10,524 nucleotides of DNA from Methylococcales bacterium. GTDB lineage: Bacteria > Pseudomonadota > Gammaproteobacteria > Methylococcales > Methylomonadaceae. Shown here piece after piece: positions 7,085-10,524 of this stretch; position 1 is the stretch's first letter, and each line of letters opens with the position of its first letter. The DNA lies in the NCBI GenBank assembly GCA_023144875.1, contig JAGLEW010000127.1:1-10524 (forward strand), written 5' to 3'. The position numbers and the translations under genes are program-made. The notes under the pieces were generated by a model. It was not told the DNA's origin. It did not search any database and saw only the letters and a list, made by a program, of their open reading frames with translations.

Positions 7085-7810
7085 ATGATAACGCAATTAC
7101 AAACTGAATTACTTGATAAAAGCCCTCGTAAAATTTTAAGAACCGCTTTAGATGCGTTTGAAAATATTGCGATTTCATTTAGTGGTGCTGAAGATGTGAT
7201 TTTAATCGACATGGCCTTGCAGATGAAAAAAAATATACAGGTTTTTTCTCTGGATACAGGACGACTACACCCTGAAACCTATCGTTTCATTGAGCAGGTC
7301 AGCCAGCATTATAAAATTAAAATTGATTGTTTAAGCCCTGATGCAATGGTGCTTGAAGCAATGGTGAAGGAAAAAGGGCTGTTTAGTTTTTACGAAGAGG
7401 GGCATCAGCAATGTTGTGGTATTCGTAAAGTAGCGCCTTTGCGTCGAAAATTATCACAACTGGACGCATGGATTACAGGGCAGCGAAAAGACCAAAGCTT
7501 GGATACACGCCAAAGTCTTCCAGAAGTACAAATTGACACAACTTTTTCGTTAGAAAATAAAGGATTGATAAAATTTAACCCCTTATTAAATTGGAGTTCA
7601 GAACAAGTTTGGGATTATATAGATGCGTATCAAGTTCCTTTTAACCCTTTACACAAACATGGGTTTATTAGTATTGGCTGTGAGCCGTGTACACGAGCTG
7701 TATTGCCTAATCAACATGAAAGAGAAGGGCGATGGTGGTGGGAGAATATCACTAAAAAAGAGTGTGGTTTGCATTCTGATAATTTAAAGCCCGCCAAGAA
7801 TTCTAGTTAA
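7085..7810 (+). CDS. cysH: Assimilatory adenylyl-sulfate (APS) reductase, CysH family
   Basis: Cytoplasmic reductase that makes sulfite from activated sulfate for cysteine synthesis. The 241 residues show the PAPS-reductase fold: nucleotide-binding loop SFSGAEDV (31-38), SLDTGRLHPETY (55-66), WITGQRKDQS (129-138) and the C-terminal KKECGLH (224-230) with the nucleophilic cysteine C227. Four further cysteines, C110-C111 (QCCGIRK) and C199/C202 (GCEPC), match the [4Fe-4S] ligands of APS-type enzymes such as those of Pseudomonas and plants. E. coli-type PAPS reductases lack them, so APS is the predicted substrate, with thioredoxin as reductant. Only a weak ribosome binding site precedes the ATG, 27 bp after the lipoprotein gene. 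It is last in the plus-strand run and no clear hairpin terminator follows. Its sulfur-assimilation neighbours (cysN, cysD, cysI) are not in this window. Confidence 0.93.
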   Translation: MITQLQTELLDKSPRKILRTALDAFENIAISFSGAEDVILIDMALQMKKNIQVFSLDTGRLHPETYRFIEQVSQHYKIKIDCLSPDAMVLEAMVKEKGLFSFYEEGHQQCCGIRKVAPLRRKLSQLDAWITGQRKDQSLDTRQSLPEVQIDTTFSLENKGLIKFNPLLNWSSEQVWDYIDAYQVPFNPLHKHGFISIGCEPCTRAVLPNQHEREGRWWWENITKKECGLHSDNLKPAKNSS

Positions 7811-7911
7811 TATATTTTAAAACTTTTAAAAAAAAGGCATAATTATTTAAAAAAAGTGACTCAGTCTAGGTATTAGGTGAAAATTTCAAAGAAATATCTG
7901 TAAAGCAAGAC

Positions 7912-7927
7912 TTACATCTTGATGTAA
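7912..7927. promoter_or_regulatory. Perfect 16-bp palindrome, candidate operator
   Basis: TTACATCTTGATGTAA has 7-bp inverted arms around a central TT, about 90 bp before the peroxidase start. Its size and symmetry suit a dimeric regulator. A partial FNR-like reading (TTGAT, 4 bp, TTAAA) overlaps it, which would fit a peroxidase gene, but the second half-site is poor. The regulator is unknown. Confidence 0.4.
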
Positions 7928-8001
7928 TTAAATAAGATTATTAGGCATTCAAAAAACTATTTCGGTTTTAGATATTTGCCATCAAATATTATTTTTACAT
8001 T

Positions 8002-8008
8002 AAAGGAG
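8002..8008 (+). promoter_or_regulatory. Strong Shine-Dalgarno of the diheme peroxidase gene
   Basis: AAAGGAG sits seven bases before the ATG at 8016. It is the best ribosome binding site in the window and fixes this start, which also places the signal peptide at the very N-terminus. Confidence 0.75.
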
Positions 8009-8015
8009 TAAACAC

Positions 8016-9485
8016 ATGATTATTCGCAAACAGATTATTCAATCCTTGACGGCGATGAGTCTTGTCGGACTTTGTCAAATAGGCATGGCTGATGAAATAA
8101 AAGGCGTTGAAATCGCAAAGCTTAATTTATCCGAAACATTGGAACTTACCCTCGAACAACAATTGGGTAAAAAGATATTTTTTGATACCAATTTATCATC
8201 GCCTGCTGGTCAGTCTTGTGCCAGTTGTCATGATATTAAAACCTCATTAAGTGATCCCATTAAAGGCTCGCCTGTTTCATTTGGGGTTGCTCGAGGTAAA
8301 ACAGGTTCACGAAACACCCCTTCTATCGCCTATTCGGCTTTTATCCCCAGTTTTCATTTTGATAAAAAAACCACACTTTACACGGGGGGGCAATTTTTAG
8401 ATGGTCGTGTGGCTGATTTAACGGAACAGGCTAAACATGCGTTGTTAAACCCCGATGAAATGAACAATGCTGATGCGATAAGCGTTATTAAAAAAATCAA
8501 GGACTCTAAATACTCTGAGCTTTTTAAAGCGGTGTATGGAGAGAAAGTGTTTGAAGACAGTGACGATGCTTATAATAAATTGGCTCGAGCAATTGTTGCC
8601 TTTGAGAACAGTCCAAGTTTTAACCAATTTAGCTCAAAATATGATTATTATTTAGATGGTTTGGTTGAATTATCCCCACATGAATTACACGGTTTAGCGG
8701 TTTTTGAAGATGAAACCAAAGGCAACTGTGGTGCGTGTCATAGCACCTCAAGAACAACGGAACTTAACCCTTTATTTACCGATTTTAGCTACGATAATTT
8801 AGGAGTACCGTCTAACCCTGAAATTTTAGCCTTAAAAGGCACTGATTTTATAGATATTGGTTTAGGTGAGACCATTAAAACGGATGATGATGCGGATAAG
8901 GGTAAATTCAAAGTCCCTACCTTACGAAATATAGCGAAAACAGCCCCTTATATGCACAATGGTGTTTTTTCATCTTTAAGAGAAGTGGTCGATTTTTATA
9001 ATACCCGTGATGTTGACAGTAAATGGCCAACACCTGAAGTGGCTGAGAATATGAACACCGAAGAGTTAGGTGATTTAAAACTAACGGAGGATGATATTAG
9101 TGCGTTAATTGCGTTTATGAGAACCTTAACCGATGGTTATCCGCTTCAAGAAAAACTGACTTTTTCAGGAAAAACGGGCGTGGTGAATATTCCTTATGTT
9201 CGCGTTGATGAAGAAGGGCAAACGCCTGTTTTTTATTCGGCAGAATTACAAGATATGGGCGAGGGAATTTATGACGTAACCAGCTTAGACGAAAGAGAGG
9301 TCACGGACTTTTCATTATTAAAAGCAATGCCTTATTATTCATCCAATACCATGTTGCTTGAATTTCCATTGGTTATTAATAGCGACACGGGCGATTCTGA
9401 AGCGTATGTCGCACAGTTAAAATTAATTGCCACTGAATCAAAAAATCCAAGTTTTAAATTATTGTATTATAAAAAATTACAATAA
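8016..9485 (+). CDS. Diheme cytochrome c peroxidase / MauG-family protein with C-terminal extension
   Basis: Exported protein of 489 residues with a signal peptide (1-25, cleavage likely after GMA). Two CXXCH haem-attachment motifs lie at C68-A-S-C-H72 and C238-G-A-C-H242, with the spacing of bacterial diheme peroxidases, which reduce hydrogen peroxide in the periplasm. Other family marks are LGKKIFFDTNLS (50-61), SRNTPSIAY (98-106), FLDGRVADLTEQA (127-139), NPDEMN (145-150) and KVPTLRNIAKTAPYMHNG (299-316). M313 is a candidate axial ligand. The usual family WDGR reads L-D-G-R, so the tryptophan often placed between the haems appears to be Leu128. Residues about 380-489 extend beyond the normal end and look beta-rich, with NIPYVRVD and YSAELQ-like strands. 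Whether this is a true peroxidase or an oxidase of the MauG type cannot be told. A strong Shine-Dalgarno and its own upstream region suggest separate control. Confidence 0.9.
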   Translation: MIIRKQIIQSLTAMSLVGLCQIGMADEIKGVEIAKLNLSETLELTLEQQLGKKIFFDTNLSSPAGQSCASCHDIKTSLSDPIKGSPVSFGVARGKTGSRNTPSIAYSAFIPSFHFDKKTTLYTGGQFLDGRVADLTEQAKHALLNPDEMNNADAISVIKKIKDSKYSELFKAVYGEKVFEDSDDAYNKLARAIVAFENSPSFNQFSSKYDYYLDGLVELSPHELHGLAVFEDETKGNCGACHSTSRTTELNPLFTDFSYDNLGVPSNPEILALKGTDFIDIGLGETIKTDDDADKGKFKVPTLRNIAKTAPYMHNGVFSSLREVVDFYNTRDVDSKWPTPEVAENMNTEELGDLKLTEDDISALIAFMRTLTDGYPLQEKLTFSGKTGVVNIPYVRVDEEGQTPVFYSAELQDMGEGIYDVTSLDEREVTDFSLLKAMPYYSSNTMLLEFPLVINSDTGDSEAYVAQLKLIATESKNPSFKLLYYKKLQ

Positions 9486-9495
9486 AATAACGAGT

Positions 9496-9523
9496 GGTTC
9501 CTGCGTAAAAAAGCGTAGGAACC
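9496..9523. terminator. Hairpin terminator between convergent genes
   Basis: GGTTCCTGCG (9496-9505) pairs with CGTAGGAACC (9514-9523) as a 10-bp stem with one G-U pair and an A-rich loop. It starts 10 bp after the peroxidase stop and ends 19 bp before the SDR stop. Downstream on the minus strand the sequence is T-rich (TTATTTTATT) after a short gap; on the plus strand no T-run follows. It probably serves both genes, better on the minus strand. Confidence 0.75.
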
Positions 9524-9542
9524 TCAATGGGTTTAAAGATGC

Positions 9543-10217
9543 TTACCACGGTAATAATTCACCATTACTGTGCCAAAAACTGCCCGTATTTTCAAGTGTT
9601 AACGCCTCCATTCGGGCAATTAATCCTAAGGCGGATTCATCCACCTCCATCAAACCACTGTGATTAGTCATATCAGTTTTTACCCAACCAGGATGCAAAA
9701 TTGCCACCGCAATGCCTTGTGGTTTTAAATCCACCGACAGCGATTTCCCGACCGCATTTACGGCAGCTTTTGACATCCGATAGCCATAACTGCCACCCGA
9801 ATCATTATCATCCATCGACCCCATACGGCTGGTAATAATCCCCACTTTACTGCCCTCGGTCATATTATCACGCAACGCTTGAGTGGTTAATAACGGCCCA
9901 AGACTATTCACCTCAAACATACGTTTGCAACTGACAATACTGTCCTCATTAAGGCGATCCATTGAAATACCATTGGCAATACCCGCATTATTAATCAGCC
10001 AACTGAGCTTCCGACCCGATAAATGCTTGGCAAGACTCAATAAACTTTTTTGATCGCTGACATCAACGTTTTCAATAATTTCAATCTCCAATGCGACTAA
10101 TGCGTTTGAGCGTTGCCGACAGGTCGCAATGACATGAAACCCTTTGTGTTTTAACTGTTGGCACAGGGCTAAACCAATACCTCGATTACTACCCGTGATT
10201 AAGACGGTTTGGGACAT
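9543..10217 (-). CDS. Short-chain dehydrogenase/reductase, C-factor (CsgA)-like
   Basis: Classical-type SDR of 224 residues with a Rossmann fold. Seen: the cofactor glycine motif TGSNRGIG (8-15), V-D-V-S near 51-54, NNAG (76-79), N104 in the EVNSLGPL segment, SRMGS (130-134) and the catalytic YxxxK as Y146-R-M-S-K150, followed by HPGWVKTDM (175-183). It is slightly shorter than most classical SDRs (about 250), which fits the C-factor/sniffer-like subgroup. R34 after the second strand hints at NADP(H) but does not prove it. The substrate cannot be predicted. It is transcribed toward the peroxidase gene and has no partner in the same direction within the window. Only a weak GAG precedes the ATG. 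Confidence 0.9.
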   Translation of the reverse strand: MSQTVLITGSNRGIGLALCQQLKHKGFHVIATCRQRSNALVALEIEIIENVDVSDQKSLLSLAKHLSGRKLSWLINNAGIANGISMDRLNEDSIVSCKRMFEVNSLGPLLTTQALRDNMTEGSKVGIITSRMGSMDDNDSGGSYGYRMSKAAVNAVGKSLSVDLKPQGIAVAILHPGWVKTDMTNHSGLMEVDESALGLIARMEALTLENTGSFWHSNGELLPW

Positions 10218-10388
10218 ATTAACTCGCTTATTTTTAATGTTGAAAGCCTATCATGGTAACGTTATTTTCCCAGAAAGACGAGCGAGTGCGGCATTGATCG
10301 TTAGAAAAAAATTCTGAAAAAAAGAAAGTGGTTTGCAGACTAAAAATATGAAACACTAGCGGTTTTAAGTGCGAAAAAAGAGGATGTT
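10218..10388. promoter_or_regulatory. Divergent intergenic region between the SDR gene and the right-edge gene
   Basis: This 171-bp spacer should contain promoters for two divergent genes. I find no convincing -35/-10 pair. An 8-bp palindrome TAACGTTA lies at 10257-10264, and an A-rich stretch at about 10304-10326. No RNA gene or open frame is evident. Confidence 0.35.
10379..10384 (+). promoter_or_regulatory. Ribosome binding site of the right-edge gene
   Basis: AGAGGA lies four bases before the ATG at 10389. Its presence supports the partial reading frame being a real gene. Confidence 0.55.
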
Positions 10389-10524
10389 ATGAATCAAAAT
10401 CGTCGTAAATTTCTACAAGATACCTCTGTAATGATGGCATTACTTTTTGCGGGTACTCCTGCTTGTACGACTTTAAAGTCGTCTTTACCTTCTAAGTCTT
10501 TGCCGCATTCCTGTGCCTTAAAAG
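10389..10524 (+). CDS. N-terminus of a probable Tat-exported protein, cut by the window edge
   Basis: Only the first 45 codons are present. The start MNQNRRKFLQDTS contains a twin-arginine motif (R5-R6-K-F-L), followed by a short hydrophobic stretch (MMALLFAGTPA, 15-25) and then a polar, Ser/Pro/Lys-rich segment. This is the layout of a Tat signal peptide, so a folded, possibly cofactor-containing periplasmic protein is expected. C26 after TPA could be a non-ideal lipidation site. The mature domain is outside the window and the function cannot be named. A Shine-Dalgarno is present and the frame stays open to the edge. Confidence 0.7.
   Translation, partial: MNQNRRKFLQDTSVMMALLFAGTPACTTLKSSLPSKSLPHSCALK

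Larger units (their letters stand above)
7811..8015 (+). promoter_or_regulatory. Intergenic leader upstream of the diheme peroxidase gene
   Basis: A 205-bp, very AT-rich spacer. It holds a CATAAT (7838-7843, 5/6 match to a -10 box) preceded at 17 bp by a poor TTTTAA (7815-7820), the palindrome at 7912-7927 and the Shine-Dalgarno at 8002-8008. There is no GC-rich hairpin with a T-run after cysH, so some readthrough from the upstream operon is possible. No open frame or RNA gene is recognisable. Confidence 0.4.

Noticed and set aside
7811..7860. AT-only inverted stretches after cysH considered as a terminator
   Set aside because: There are no G-C pairs in the possible stem, so it would be unstable; A-T symmetry is expected by chance in such sequence.
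7855..7876. GTGACTCAGTCTAGGTATTAG, which resembles a strong consensus-type promoter segment
   Set aside because: The hexamers are not correctly spaced: the sequence 17 bp before TATTAG is TAAAAA, a poor -35 box.

Overview
The window reads as a contiguous piece of an AT-rich gammaproteobacterial chromosome. The rnr-rlmB pair and close gammaproteobacterial matches for RNase R, RlmB and MoaB support this. An assimilatory APS-type CysH, a DUF2799 lipoprotein and a MauG/CCP-like diheme peroxidase would suit an aerobic methylotroph or sulfur-cycle gammaproteobacterium. That placement is only an impression, because no diagnostic methanotrophy gene is present.

Layout. Positions 1-2890 (minus strand) hold RNA metabolism: rnr (RNase R) followed by rlmB, which overlaps it by 4 bp and runs off the left edge. 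A 193-bp divergent spacer (2891-3083) separates rnr from a tightly packed plus-strand run at 3084-7810: moaB, a stand-alone adenylation enzyme, an acyl-CoA-dehydrogenase-like enzyme, a small secreted repeat protein, a DUF2799 lipoprotein and cysH. Gaps inside this run are -4 to +29 bp, so it is probably one operon. A 205-bp spacer with a perfect palindrome and a strong Shine-Dalgarno leads into a secreted diheme cytochrome c peroxidase-like gene (8016-9485). That gene converges on a minus-strand SDR oxidoreductase (9543-10217) across a good hairpin terminator. The right edge holds the first 45 codons of a protein with a twin-arginine-type signal (10389 onward). No gene-free stretch exceeds 300 bases.

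Most interesting part. The ten specificity-pocket residues of the adenylation enzyme, read by alignment to GrsA, are D-L-F-Y-L-A-L-V-C-K. This is almost the code I recall for the proline-activating enzymes of pyrrole and anatoxin pathways (PltF, RedM, AnaC type). The gene overlaps one for an acyl-CoA-dehydrogenase homologue that has Ser at the classical catalytic Glu site and a Glu at the isovaleryl-CoA-dehydrogenase-like site, as expected for a prolyl-carrier-protein oxidase (PltE, RedW, AnaB type). Together they look like a proline-activation and oxidation module. No carrier protein is encoded in the window, and the module sits among moaB, cysH and two envelope proteins rather than in a recognisable natural-product cluster. 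The 105-residue secreted protein that follows has six roughly 11-residue repeats containing S-F-P and resembles the 7(1) septoil-knot family.
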